Virus record (IMG/VR): IMGVR_UViG_3300033153_007322
Coordinates: 1 to 27,913 of that record
DNA from: a virus
Length of the DNA stretch: 27,913 nucleotides
Reading direction: 5' to 3' (one strand)
Position 1 is the stretch's first letter. Each line of letters opens with the position of its first letter. The notes below the pieces were generated by a model. It was given only the letters and a program-made list of their open reading frames with translations, ran no database searches and was not told where the DNA came from. This document shows, one piece after another, positions 15,996 through 21,725 of the stretch. The position numbers and the translations under genes were made by a program.

Positions 15996-16210
15996 TGCCT
16001 CCGTGGTTAATAGTAGCTTTAAAAAAGGTAGGTAGCTGGTTGCTGCCTATTTTTTTATCTGAAATAAAAGATTGGATAGCTAAAAAAAACGCAATTAGGA
16101 AACAAAAGAAAAAAAACAAAGCTGCAACAAAGGCGTTAAAAGATGCGAAAACAGAAAAAGAATTCGACGATGCCGTTGAGGAATTGGCTAGGCGTACTAA
16201 TAAGTCTTAG
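15995..16210 (+). CDS. Small membrane-anchored lysis protein (holin or inner-membrane spanin-like)
   Basis: The 71-aa protein has one hydrophobic N-terminal segment (WLIVALKKVGSWLLPIFLSEI) and then a very basic, helical, charged tail (KKNAIRKQKKKNKAATKALKD, EFDDAVEELARR). This is the layout of small inner-membrane spanins (one TM then coiled coil), though a pinholin or holin is an alternative. The following lipoprotein gene starts inside it in another frame, as in Rz/Rz1 pairs. The segment is too short to decide. Confidence 0.55.
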   Translation: MPPWLIVALKKVGSWLLPIFLSEIKDWIAKKNAIRKQKKKNKAATKALKDAKTEKEFDDAVEELARRTNKS

Positions 16211-16442
16211 TATTGGTTGTACCATAAGTGCCCCACGGCCGGAGGTCTGCGCGCACGATCTAGAACGCGGAAATTTTAGTTGTTATGACACCGAAGAAAA
16301 CGAACGACGTAGGCTAGAGTATGAAGAAACTAATAAGTATATTTGCATATCTCCGGACGACTATAACGAAATTCTGGACTTCATTGACGAAATCACGGGA
16401 GACGCTAGAGGACTTAGATCCGAAGGTCTTGAGAGTGAGTAG
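16143..16442 (+). CDS. Predicted outer-membrane lipoprotein, o-spanin-like (Rz1 analogue)
   Basis: The 99-aa protein starts within the upstream gene in a different frame. It has a basic n-region (MRKQKKNST), a hydrophobic core (NWLGVLISLSIG) and a Cys suitable for lipid attachment. Mature residues include PRPEVCAHD and YICISPDDYNEILDFID, a Cys/Asp-rich pattern often seen beside phage endolysins. An SD-like AAAGGCG lies about 7 bases before ATG 16143; a second start at 16170 shortens the n-region. The lipobox (LSIGC) is imperfect. It overlaps the endolysin start, so expression is likely coupled. Confidence 0.55.
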   Translation: MRKQKKNSTMPLRNWLGVLISLSIGCTISAPRPEVCAHDLERGNFSCYDTEENERRRLEYEETNKYICISPDDYNEILDFIDEITGDARGLRSEGLESE

Positions 16443-17025
16443 GGAAAAACTCTGTATTATTATCGGTCATTCCGATAACAACTCCGGCGCAAGTATGATA
16501 CCGCCATTTGAGTATATTCAAGAGTATGAATTTAACACGGTATTAGCCGGAATAATAAGCGCAATAGCCCTTGATAGGGCGATAAAATGTAAAGTGATAT
16601 TGAGGGACGGTTTTTCAATTGCCGAGGCGTACGCCGAAGCTTTGGAGTCGAACGCGACCGCTATTGTAGAGCTACACTTTAATTCATTTTCTCAAGACAA
16701 AGTAAAAGGCACCGAAACACTCTACGGAAATATATCCGGCTCTTTTGATTTGGCTAATAATATTCACGAAGAAATCTGCGTTGTATTAGGACGAACTTTA
16801 AACGGCGGCGGAAATCGTGGTGTAAGGAAAAAAGAATTAGCAGACAGGGGAGGACGTAACGTTAATAACGGGACCGAAATCCCTAGCATATTAATAGAGC
16901 CTTTTTTTGGGTCAAATAGGGTTGATTGCGACTTAGGATTAAGGAATATTAATGAAATAGCCGAAGCGATATTAGTCGGATTTTTAACCTTTACCTATGA
17001 CGAAATCGGTCGACCTATGCACTAA
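16435..17025 (+). CDS. Endolysin: N-acetylmuramoyl-L-alanine amidase (Amidase_3-like)
   Basis: The 196-aa protein (from GTG 16435) contains the Amidase_3 set of zinc ligands and catalytic residues. It has the first His in IIIGHSDNNSGAS, a Glu in IQEYEFN, the second His in AIVELHFNSF and the catalytic Glu in SILIEPFFGSN. It cleaves the lactoyl-alanine bond of peptidoglycan to release progeny. I choose GTG 16435, which has an AAGG SD 8 bases upstream and gives a normal family length. An ATG at 16321 in the same frame would add 38 residues, but that stretch overlaps the lipoprotein gene, whose codons look native there. No signal peptide is visible, so export would use the holin. Confidence 0.78.
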   Translation: MSREKLCIIIGHSDNNSGASMIPPFEYIQEYEFNTVLAGIISAIALDRAIKCKVILRDGFSIAEAYAEALESNATAIVELHFNSFSQDKVKGTETLYGNISGSFDLANNIHEEICVVLGRTLNGGGNRGVRKKELADRGGRNVNNGTEIPSILIEPFFGSNRVDCDLGLRNINEIAEAILVGFLTFTYDEIGRPMH

Positions 17026-17030
17026 AAAAA

Positions 17031-17066
17031 TGGAGCGGCACCTATTAGGTCGGTTAGGCCCGCCGC
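17031..17066 (-). terminator. Candidate terminator at a convergent junction
   Basis: Between the endolysin (plus) and the dehydrogenase (minus) lies GCGGC (17035-17039) paired with GCCGC (17062-17066). A palindrome ACCTATTAGGT (17040-17050) and a small CGG/CCG arm lie inside, making a multi-branched hairpin. On the minus strand it is followed by TCCATTTTTTT, fitting an intrinsic terminator for the dehydrogenase transcript; on the plus strand it is followed only by ATTTTCCCC, so it may be weaker in that direction. Confidence 0.5.
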
Positions 17067-17094
17067 GATTTTCCCCGTTAATTAATCGGTTATC

Positions 17095-17889
17095 CTAGCT
17101 TATATCCTTATCACCTCTATAAAACCTATTCAAACAATAAATATCTTTAAAAAAAGCAACGCTAGCGTCGTCCATTGTATAGCCTATCATTGCCTCCATA
17201 TTTACAGGGAAACAAGTTCCGCCGTAACCTTTTCGCCCGTCCGGACCTGGCACTATAGTATGTTCACGATTTATAAAGCCAGTCGCAAAAGATAATTCCC
17301 TAACCGTGTCGAAATTTATATTCTTCTTTTTGCATAAGTTATTAATAATATTAAAATACGTTACCTTCATTGCGCCAAAGCAGTTGTGAGTATATTTAGC
17401 CATTTCGCACTCCATATTATAATGGATAGAAATATCTTTATGGTCTTTAAATATCTGAAATAATTTAACCTTTACGTCGTCTTTAGATTTAGACAACGTT
17501 CCGTTCGGAACGCCGACAACTACGTCTTGATGGTTAAAATCATATTGAGCGCGACGAGCGGTTAAAAACTCCGGCATATAACAGACCGTTTGATCAAACT
17601 CTTTTGTCAATTCGTCGCAAGTCCCTGGCAGTACGCTAGACCTAATTATTATTAGAGCGTCCCTACTACATCTATTTATTGCATCTTTAATTATTGATAA
17701 ATCTTGTTTGAATGATTTGTTGTCAACCGGAACCGCTATAAATACGACAGGGCAACCTTTTATGTCGTCTCTATATTCGAGACGCGGATCGTAAAGCCGC
17801 ATTTTCATATCAGTATTTTCTAAAATCCAATGTCGTAATGTTTCGCCGACGCACCCTAAGCCAATTAGACCAATATTATTAACGTCCAT
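17095..17889 (-). CDS. Nucleotide-sugar dehydrogenase (UDP-glucose dehydrogenase family), short form
   Basis: The 264-aa protein has the NAD-binding GLIGLGCVGE (7-16), RSSVLPGT (83-90), PEFLTARRAQYDF (106-118), HNCFGAMKVTYFN (168-180; catalytic Lys/Asn region) and GGTCFP with the active-site Cys226. These are the core of UDP-glucose and related 6-dehydrogenases, which oxidise C6 of a nucleotide sugar to a uronate. Full-length members are about 390-450 aa; here the C-terminal nucleotide-sugar-binding domain is missing and the frame ends normally at a stop, so it may be a compact phage form or a truncated remnant. It has a strong SD (GGGAGGTATTT). It lies opposite to the rest of the cassette. 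Confidence 0.8.
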   Translation of the reverse strand: MDVNNIGLIGLGCVGETLRHWILENTDMKMRLYDPRLEYRDDIKGCPVVFIAVPVDNKSFKQDLSIIKDAINRCSRDALIIIRSSVLPGTCDELTKEFDQTVCYMPEFLTARRAQYDFNHQDVVVGVPNGTLSKSKDDVKVKLFQIFKDHKDISIHYNMECEMAKYTHNCFGAMKVTYFNIINNLCKKKNINFDTVRELSFATGFINREHTIVPGPDGRKGYGGTCFPVNMEAMIGYTMDDASVAFFKDIYCLNRFYRGDKDIS

Positions 17890-17960
17890 AAATACCTCCC
17901 GTTTGAAAATCTAACTTAAAATTAAATAGACCTATAGTCAAATAGTGTTAATATTATTTA
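17890..17960. promoter_or_regulatory. Divergent intergenic region between dehydrogenase and nuclease genes
   Basis: Both genes start outward from this AT-rich 71 bp. On the minus strand TTGACT (17936-17941) precedes a possible TAAGTT (-10) with a 17-base spacer, then the SD GGGAGGT. On the plus strand TATAGT (17933-17938) is a possible -10, but the ATG at 17961 has no SD; the transcript may be leaderless or very short-leadered. Calls are weak. Confidence 0.35.
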
Positions 17961-18491
17961 ATGGGGAAAAAAGAAACATTAGAGGCATTAGATAGCTTTT
18001 CAGCAAGGGACGCTAAAAAATACGCGCCTAAAAAACAAAAAGCCAGAAGTAAAAAGCCGGAATTATTAGTAGAAAAAGACGTAGTTAAATGGGCTAAAAA
18101 AAACGGCGTTGAAATATACAAAACAGACGCCGCCGGCGAATACAGCCCCAAAGCTGATATGTATTTAAAGGACGCCGATTTAATAGCCGGACATAGCGAC
18201 TACTCCGGAGACTGTAAACAAGCCCTAGGATGCGCTGTATATATAGAATGTAAAGCAAAAGACCGTCGGTGTAATACGTCTTTTTCTCAGTATAACTTTT
18301 TAAAGAATAAAATAAATAGAGGTTGTTTTGCGGTAGTCGTCGACTCGGCGGAAAAATTAGATTTTTATTTTTATCATTGGCTATCTTTACGGGATTCTTT
18401 TAAACCTGTAAAGGCTCAAGAATATCTAATGGGAATTTTACCAAAAAGTAAAAAGGTTAAGTTAAGAGAGTCCGAGGAATTTGATTTATAA
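17961..18491 (+). CDS. VRR-NUC-type nuclease (PD-(D/E)xK), possible Holliday-junction resolvase-like
   Basis: The 176-aa protein has a basic N-terminus (Lys-rich 18-33), then DADLIAG (71-77) with the catalytic Asp, CAVYIECKAKD (91-101) with E96-x-K98, and SFSQYNFL with Gln110. The order D...ExK...Q and the closing GCFAVVVDSAEKL match the VRR-NUC fold, often found in phage recombination or resolution enzymes. No SD is visible at the ATG. It converges with a minus-strand gene by a 6-base overlap at its stop. Confidence 0.75.
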   Translation: MGKKETLEALDSFSARDAKKYAPKKQKARSKKPELLVEKDVVKWAKKNGVEIYKTDAAGEYSPKADMYLKDADLIAGHSDYSGDCKQALGCAVYIECKAKDRRCNTSFSQYNFLKNKINRGCFAVVVDSAEKLDFYFYHWLSLRDSFKPVKAQEYLMGILPKSKKVKLRESEEFDL

Positions 18492-18737
18492 CCCATCCAA
18501 ATCCTCACCTACAAAATAGGTAGGCTGACCTACCTTATCATCGGTTAAGCCGATATTAAAGCTTAACCTATGCTGCTTAAAATACCTGTTCAATCGCTCA
18601 ATCTCAAAGTGCTGAGATTTAGTTATCTTGCGTTCTCTGGCTAGGTCCATTTGGCAGAGAGTTAGTGGTGCCATGAAGAGCGACAAGATAAGATTTTTTG
18701 GTGCGCTATAGGGAAATAAGTTCAATTTAATCTCCAC
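18486..18737 (-). CDS. Hypothetical small protein
   Basis: The 83-aa open frame starts at GTG, six bases after the previous stop, with no clear SD. It has a hydrophobic stretch (NLILSLFMAPLTLCQ) and then basic/helical sequence (DLARERKITKSQHFEIERLNRYFKQH). Codon use and lower CpG content resemble the neighbouring small genes, not the phage backbone. Its 3' third contains the hairpin cluster at 18518-18568. I cannot assign a function, and the start is uncertain. Confidence 0.4.
   Translation of the reverse strand: MEIKLNLFPYSAPKNLILSLFMAPLTLCQMDLARERKITKSQHFEIERLNRYFKQHRLSFNIGLTDDKVGQPTYFVGEDLDGL
18518..18568. other. Cluster of overlapping stem-loops at the convergent end
   Basis: AGGTAGG (18518-18524) pairs with CCTACCT (18529-18535) around CTGA. 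Downstream, GGTTAAGC and GCTTAACC form a second perfect 8-bp inverted repeat (about 18543-18568), and ATCGG/CCGAT offers an alternative 5-bp stem. Placed just past the VRR-NUC stop and near the end of the minus-strand block, these could be a bidirectional terminator or mRNA end-protecting structure. T-runs are weak. Confidence 0.45.
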
Positions 18738-18742
18738 ATTTG

Positions 18743-18970
18743 TTAATTAGTTTTGCTCTTTAGTGTATCTAATTCATAAAGTAGCTGATCGACCATTGCA
18801 TGAGCTTGATCGGCACTATCTCGTTGCCATTTATAAGCTTCATAATCTATAACGTGAAACTTATTATCATTAGGCTCAAGTAAGTCGAGCATTTGGTGTT
18901 CATTAGTACAAACCCTGTCTGGCAATGCACATCTATTTATTAGTATCCAAAATTCTCTGTAATTATCCAT
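18743..18970 (-). CDS. Hypothetical small acidic protein
   Basis: The 75-aa protein (MDNYREFWILINRCALPDRV, later DSADQAHAMVDQLLYELD) is acidic with a C-terminal helix. A clear SD (GAAGGTACT) precedes ATG, in a leader that is nearly identical to that of the gene starting at 20126. No family recognised; small acidic proteins from such clusters often counter host defences or act as regulators, but this is only analogy. Confidence 0.6.
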   Translation of the reverse strand: MDNYREFWILINRCALPDRVCTNEHQMLDLLEPNDNKFHVIDYEAYKWQRDSADQAHAMVDQLLYELDTLKSKTN

Positions 18971-18995
18971 AGTACCTTCTGTTAAAGACTTTTGG
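18968..18995 (-). repeat. Leader repeat A, copy 1 (AACAGAAGGTACTATG)
   Basis: The 28-bp stretch covering the start codon, SD and upstream bases matches 20124-20151 at 24 of 28 positions, including 19 contiguous bases. Confidence 0.7.
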
Positions 18996-19008
18996 TAAAG
19001 CCAGTAAA

Positions 19009-19203
19009 TTATACTTCTCCAATATAAGTCTTTTTAAATTTCACACTATGTGTTGACTCATAGTCTTTTAAAGACTCCCAATGCGTTTTCCAATAATAAT
19101 CATCTACTGGGTAATGCTCCATAGAAACTACGCCAAAGTTTTTAATCTCAAAAACTAAATCACATATTTTTTTATGTTGGTAACAGTAAATTTTGCACCT
19201 CAT
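19009..19203 (-). CDS. Hypothetical small Cys-containing protein
   Basis: The 64-aa protein starts at ATG 19203 with SD AAAGGACC; a GTG at 19230 in frame would add nine residues but lacks an SD. It begins MRCKIYCYQHKKICDLVFEI, with three cysteines in the first 14 residues and a Tyr-rich middle (PVDDYYWKTHW). No family recognised. Its leader contains TTAACATTAA, shared with two other genes in this block. Confidence 0.55.
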   Translation of the reverse strand: MRCKIYCYQHKKICDLVFEIKNFGVVSMEHYPVDDYYWKTHWESLKDYESTHSVKFKKTYIGEV

Positions 19204-19233
19204 ATCTGGTCCTTTAATGTTAATTTTCACGAA

Positions 19234-19386
19234 CTACTTAATTATCTTATTACCACAATAAGGGCATTTCTTATCCTTTAAGACTTTTGCTAAGGCAGCT
19301 TCAAATATTTCAGTAGTTGATAGACCTAACTCTTTTGCTCTGGCTAATAATATTGGGTCAATTCGAAATGATTTATTTGGCTTCAT
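19234..19386 (-). CDS. Small ribbon-helix-helix protein with C-terminal zinc knuckle
   Basis: The 50-aa product reads KSFRIDPILLARAKELGLST near its N-terminus, then TEIFEAALAKVLKD: a beta strand followed by two helices, as in CopG/Arc-type ribbon-helix-helix repressors and antitoxins. It ends with CPYCGNKI, a single CxxC that could bind metal or pair across a dimer. It lacks its own strong SD and starts within the end of the upstream 51-aa gene, so the two are co-translated. A repressor acting on the repeat-rich promoter at 19553-19580 is the obvious hypothesis. Confidence 0.65.
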   Translation of the reverse strand: MKPNKSFRIDPILLARAKELGLSTTEIFEAALAKVLKDKKCPYCGNKIIK

Positions 19387-19528
19387 TTTGCACTTTTTTA
19401 GCTAGCTTTAATGCATCCTTCATATCAAAAAGAATTTGCATTTCATCCTTAAAATAAGGATTAACAGACCTGTTTTCCTTTAAAAGTCTTTTTTCTAGTT
19501 TATCAATATTTGATTTTAATTTTAGCAC
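19373..19528 (-). CDS. Small helical protein upstream of the RHH gene
   Basis: The 51-aa product begins at GTG with an ideal SD (AAGGAGACTTAA). It is Lys-rich and helical (LKLKSNIDKLEKRLLKENRS, FDMKDALKLAKKVQNEAK). It overlaps the RHH gene by 14 bases in another frame. A toxin/antitoxin or co-regulator pair is possible; size and charge alone cannot decide. Confidence 0.6.
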   Translation of the reverse strand: MLKLKSNIDKLEKRLLKENRSVNPYFKDEMQILFDMKDALKLAKKVQNEAK

Positions 19529-19552
19529 TTAAGTCTCCTTGGTATATAACTA

Positions 19553-19580
19553 GTATTACATAATGTATTACATAAGTCAA
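19553..19580 (-). promoter_or_regulatory. Candidate autoregulated promoter with tandem 12-bp operator repeats
   Basis: On the minus strand TTGACT (19580-19575) is followed by TATGTAATAC twice with a 12-base period (19574-19565 and 19562-19553). The second copy falls where a -10 would lie (TAATAC, 16-base spacer). ATGTATTACAT and TACATAATGTA are overlapping palindromes within it. Tandem short sites over a promoter upstream of an RHH gene fit autorepression. Confidence 0.55.
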
Positions 19581-19631
19581 GGATTAATTTAGATTGTATC
19601 ATTTTGAGCCGCCTATGGTGTTAATTTCACG

Positions 19632-19826
19632 CTACCAACCCTGGTGTTCTTCTAAACTGTCTAATTCTTCCCTTGTGATTTTGGTTTTCTTTATGACAAA
19701 AGATTCTCCAAACTCCATATTTGCAATATCATCAAAAAAGTTTTTCAATTCGTATCCTTCGACAACTATTGGATTACCATATCCCTGTGGGTTCCCTAAA
19801 AATACTGTTATCTCTTCTTTTTCCAT
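19632..19826 (-). CDS. Hypothetical small acidic protein
   Basis: The 64-aa protein starts at ATG 19826 with SD AAAGGGATTGA: MEKEEITVFLGNPQGYGNPI, later FGESFVIKKTKITREELDSL. It is acidic. The same frame is open up to an ATG at 19928 (98 aa), but that start has no SD, and the added 34 residues are less typical; I prefer 19826. No family recognised. Confidence 0.58.
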   Translation of the reverse strand: MEKEEITVFLGNPQGYGNPIVVEGYELKNFFDDIANMEFGESFVIKKTKITREELDSLEEHQGW

Positions 19827-19946
19827 TTCAATCCCTTTGTTAAAATGAGGCGACTCACTTATAAATTCAAACTCGGCCAATGGTGTCCCATGAATTGAGT
19901 TCAAGTTGCTTAATGTCGGTCGCCTCATAAATTCGCTTAATGTTAA

Positions 19947-20126
19947 CTATACGTCATCAAGTAACGTAACCTGTTCAACTTCCTCAAAACTCCACTCTAT
20001 AATTTCATCGCTATTTTCCACAAGGTCGAACCACTTAGCTTTTTCTTTCGCAGCCTTTAAGTCTTTAGCTTCTATTGTGGCAGCTACTCGACCTGTAATT
20101 GTGTATAAAACTTCGTATTTTTTCAT
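19947..20126 (-). CDS. Small protein, ferredoxin-like beta-alpha-beta pattern
   Basis: The 59-aa product reads MKKYEVLYTITGRVAATIEA, then KDLKAAKEKAKWFDLVENSD and an acidic strand EIIEWSFEEVEQVTLLDDV. The beta-alpha-beta order resembles small DpnD/PcfM-like phage proteins. SD GAAGGTACT is within repeat leader A. It sits opposite a longer plus-strand open frame, which I regard as the shadow because the minus frame has the SD and sensible composition. Confidence 0.65.
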   Translation of the reverse strand: MKKYEVLYTITGRVAATIEAKDLKAAKEKAKWFDLVENSDEIIEWSFEEVEQVTLLDDV

Positions 20127-20151
20127 AGTACCTTCTGTTAAAATAGTTTGG
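20124..20151 (-). repeat. Leader repeat A, copy 2
   Basis: Near-identical (24/28) to 18968-18995, covering the start codon, SD and bases upstream; shows a duplicated 5' leader for two unrelated small genes. Confidence 0.7.
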
Positions 20152-20245
20152 TTAACTGCATGAATAGTTCATAGAGTATAAACACGCCAAAAATACCGCT
20201 AAAAATAAGCATGGCAAAAACTAAAACAGTGCCGATTAAATCCAT
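20138..20245 (-). CDS. Very small membrane protein
   Basis: The 35-aa product, MDLIGTVLVFAMLIFSGIFG then VFILYELFMQLTKLF, is a single hydrophobic helix. ATG is 3 bases after the previous TGA, so translation is probably coupled (weak GGA as SD). It could be a small membrane regulator or superinfection-exclusion peptide; no direct evidence. Confidence 0.45.
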   Translation of the reverse strand: MDLIGTVLVFAMLIFSGIFGVFILYELFMQLTKLF

Positions 20246-20249
20246 TATT

Positions 20250-20435
20250 TCATCCAAGAGTATTCTCACTCTCGAACCTTACAAGAATTTTCTCTCTAAA
20301 AATATCAGCTTCACTCGTTAAGAGACTGGTTCTATATTCGTCAGTCTCTCCACTGTTTTGTAATTGGTACAATAGCTGATGTAAATAATTAGCAGCTTCT
20401 AGTATTTCTTTTTGCTTTATTTCTAAATCACTCAT
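20250..20435 (-). CDS. Hypothetical small helical acidic protein
   Basis: The 61-aa product starts at ATG 20435 with a perfect SD (GGAGGTAAA): MSDLEIKQKEILEAANYLHQ. It is helical and acidic, possibly coiled coil. A longer in-frame reading from 20483 overlaps the previous gene and lacks an SD, so I trim it. No family recognised. Confidence 0.6.
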   Translation of the reverse strand: MSDLEIKQKEILEAANYLHQLLYQLQNSGETDEYRTSLLTSEADIFREKILVRFESENTLG

Positions 20436-20466
20436 TTTACCTCCGAAAGGTTCTGTTAAAAACTGG

Positions 20467-20691
20467 CTATAAGTCAGCCACAAGCAAACTTATGTTTGAT
20501 TCTATTAAAAATATTTCAACTATTTGGATAGTACCAGAGTGTTCACTAATTGGTGACTCTGTAATATCTACAATATCTCTGCACATTACTAATTTAGTAG
20601 ATACTTCTTTTGCGTTGCCGTATTTGTAATTTACTCTATATAAATTAGACCCAGCGTAAGTATCAAATTGTAATTTCTTTTTATCGCTCAT
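20467..20691 (-). CDS. Hypothetical small protein
   Basis: The 74-aa product (SDKKKLQFDTYAGSNLYRVN, then MCRDIVDITESPISEHSGTI) starts with SD AAGGAGATAAA. It appears beta-rich. No family recognised. The leader holds TTCGCTTAATGTTAA on the plus strand, repeated at 19932-19946. Confidence 0.6.
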   Translation of the reverse strand: MSDKKKLQFDTYAGSNLYRVNYKYGNAKEVSTKLVMCRDIVDITESPISEHSGTIQIVEIFLIESNISLLVADL

Positions 20692-20700
20692 TTTATCTCC

Positions 20701-20715
20701 TTCGCTTAATGTTAA
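20701..20715 (-). repeat. Leader repeat B (TTAACATTAAGCGAA)
   Basis: The 15-bp sequence is identical to 19932-19946, just upstream of the in-frame ATG at 19928; a shorter form TTAACATTAA occurs at 19214-19223 before the ATG at 19203. All are on the minus strand in front of small genes. Confidence 0.65.
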
Positions 20716-21200
20716 TTAACTTTGACGTTTAGTGAATTTAATTCCCCTACGTCCCTTAGTTTATAGTTTTCTACAACCCATAACTTTTCTACAAATTGCG
20801 GTCTTTTAAATATGTTTTCTTCGGTCATAACTTCATATCCGTAAAGCCAACCCATTAGCTTAAATTTTAAATTTCCTAAACTCATAACGTGAATAAAGGG
20901 CCGGTCCTTTTTTACTGCGTCTCTTTGATTTAAAATAAGCCGTCCCCTTTTTTGGTTCGTTGATCTAACCTCAAAGCCGCCGGCGTCGGGGCTATGTCTT
21001 TTGTCTAATTTAAACCCACGCCATTTTAAACCGAAAAATTTATTAACTGCGTACTCGGCCGCGCCTCCTATTTGGTAAGCCTTTAAATTATTTATGCTTA
21101 CATTATAACCGCCGTTACCGACGACCCCTAATTCTTTAACCGCTCTTATTGACTCGTTAATAACGGTCAACGCTTCGGCCTCGTCTAGAGTAACTATCAT
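20712..21200 (-). CDS. Predicted PD-(D/E)xK-type nuclease-like phage protein
   Basis: The 162-aa product has an early Glu in GGAAEYAVNKFFG (45-57), then SPDAGGFEVRSTN (70-82) with D72 and E77-V-R79, and RGRLILNQRD (86-95) with a later FIHVMSLG strand. The spacing E...D...ExR resembles restriction-like nuclease folds, although the usual Lys is replaced by Arg. A DNA-processing or defence-related function is inferred. Composition (GAC, CpG-rich) matches the phage backbone, so the foreign-looking block lies downstream of it. ATG overlaps the previous TGA. Confidence 0.5.
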   Translation of the reverse strand: MIVTLDEAEALTVINESIRAVKELGVVGNGGYNVSINNLKAYQIGGAAEYAVNKFFGLKWRGFKLDKRHSPDAGGFEVRSTNQKRGRLILNQRDAVKKDRPFIHVMSLGNLKFKLMGWLYGYEVMTEENIFKRPQFVEKLWVVENYKLRDVGELNSLNVKVN

Positions 21201-21373
21201 TTTTTTACTACCTCTAGTTCGTTTAATATAAATTGTAAATGAATATATGCCTCTGGTATCCTATGTTTTTCTAGCAGACCTTTAGCTTTTAATAACGCTT
21301 TTCGCATCTTTTTATTCTGGTTAAATAAAATTACGTTTCTAGTTGTTAAATCATTCATTAGATGTTTTTCCAT
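21197..21373 (-). CDS. Small helical protein
   Basis: The 58-aa product begins MEKHLMNDLTTRNVILFNQN and has a basic helix, KKMRKALLKAKGLLEKHR. The start overlaps the previous TAA (TAATG), and its TGA overlaps the next ATG, so it is part of a coupled chain. No family recognised. Confidence 0.55.
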   Translation of the reverse strand: MEKHLMNDLTTRNVILFNQNKKMRKALLKAKGLLEKHRIPEAYIHLQFILNELEVVKK

Positions 21374-21579
21374 TAGTTTTCTAATTCATTCCATAATGGA
21401 ATTAAAAAAAATAAAGCCATAAATAAAATTAGCCCATTAAATACTGACTTAGCCTCTAAAACGTTTTTTAATGATTCTATATGAGGATAAAAGTCGCCGA
21501 CTACCGCATAGCTAAAGGCCCAAATAATATTACTAATAGTAAGTCCGGCTAATATTTTTAAATATGTTGATCTTTTCAT
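21373..21579 (-). CDS. Small membrane protein with two hydrophobic segments
   Basis: The 68-aa product (from ATG 21579, SD AAGGAAT) has hydrophobic segments YLKILAGLTISNIIWAFSYA and NGLILFMALFFLIPLW. It starts within the end of the upstream gene (AATGA). It could affect the host envelope or superinfection exclusion; no family recognised. An ATG four residues upstream (21588) directly abuts the SD and is less likely. Confidence 0.6.
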   Translation of the reverse strand: MKRSTYLKILAGLTISNIIWAFSYAVVGDFYPHIESLKNVLEAKSVFNGLILFMALFFLIPLWNELEN

Positions 21580-21725
21580 TTTAAACATTCCTTTTTAACG
21601 TTTTGATCTATTCTAAAATCTATAATTTCAAAGTGAGTTTTAACTCCTAGATATGCTAACATCGCAACAAAAATTCCCATACATAGCCACATAAAATAAG
21701 GCATTATCTTTTCTATTTGATCCAT
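21576..21725 (-). CDS. Very small membrane protein
   Basis: The 49-aa product MDQIEKIMPYFMWLCMGIFV, then AMLAYLGVKTHFEIIDFRID, has one transmembrane helix. ATG lies inside the end of the preceding gene in another frame; overlaps of 4-13 bases on both sides show a compact operon. Function unknown. Confidence 0.5.
   Translation of the reverse strand: MDQIEKIMPYFMWLCMGIFVAMLAYLGVKTHFEIIDFRIDQNVKKECLK

Noticed and set aside
15934-16119. 61-aa minus-strand frame over the lysis genes
   Set aside because: It is Phe-rich because of Lys codons on the other strand; no SD.
16321-16434. Extended N-terminus of the endolysin from ATG 16321
   Set aside because: The stretch is native coding of the lipoprotein in another frame, and the GTG at 16435 has the better SD and family-like length.
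17031-17094. Cloverleaf-like fold between the endolysin and dehydrogenase that looked like a tRNA
   Set aside because: No T-loop TTCGANTC pattern, no acceptor stem of seven pairs and no CCA; it fits a terminator better.
19594-20163. Two plus-strand frames of 84-85 aa in the small-gene block
   Set aside because: The minus strand carries genes with clear SD sites and sensible composition here; the plus frames have none and give Ser/Phe-rich products.
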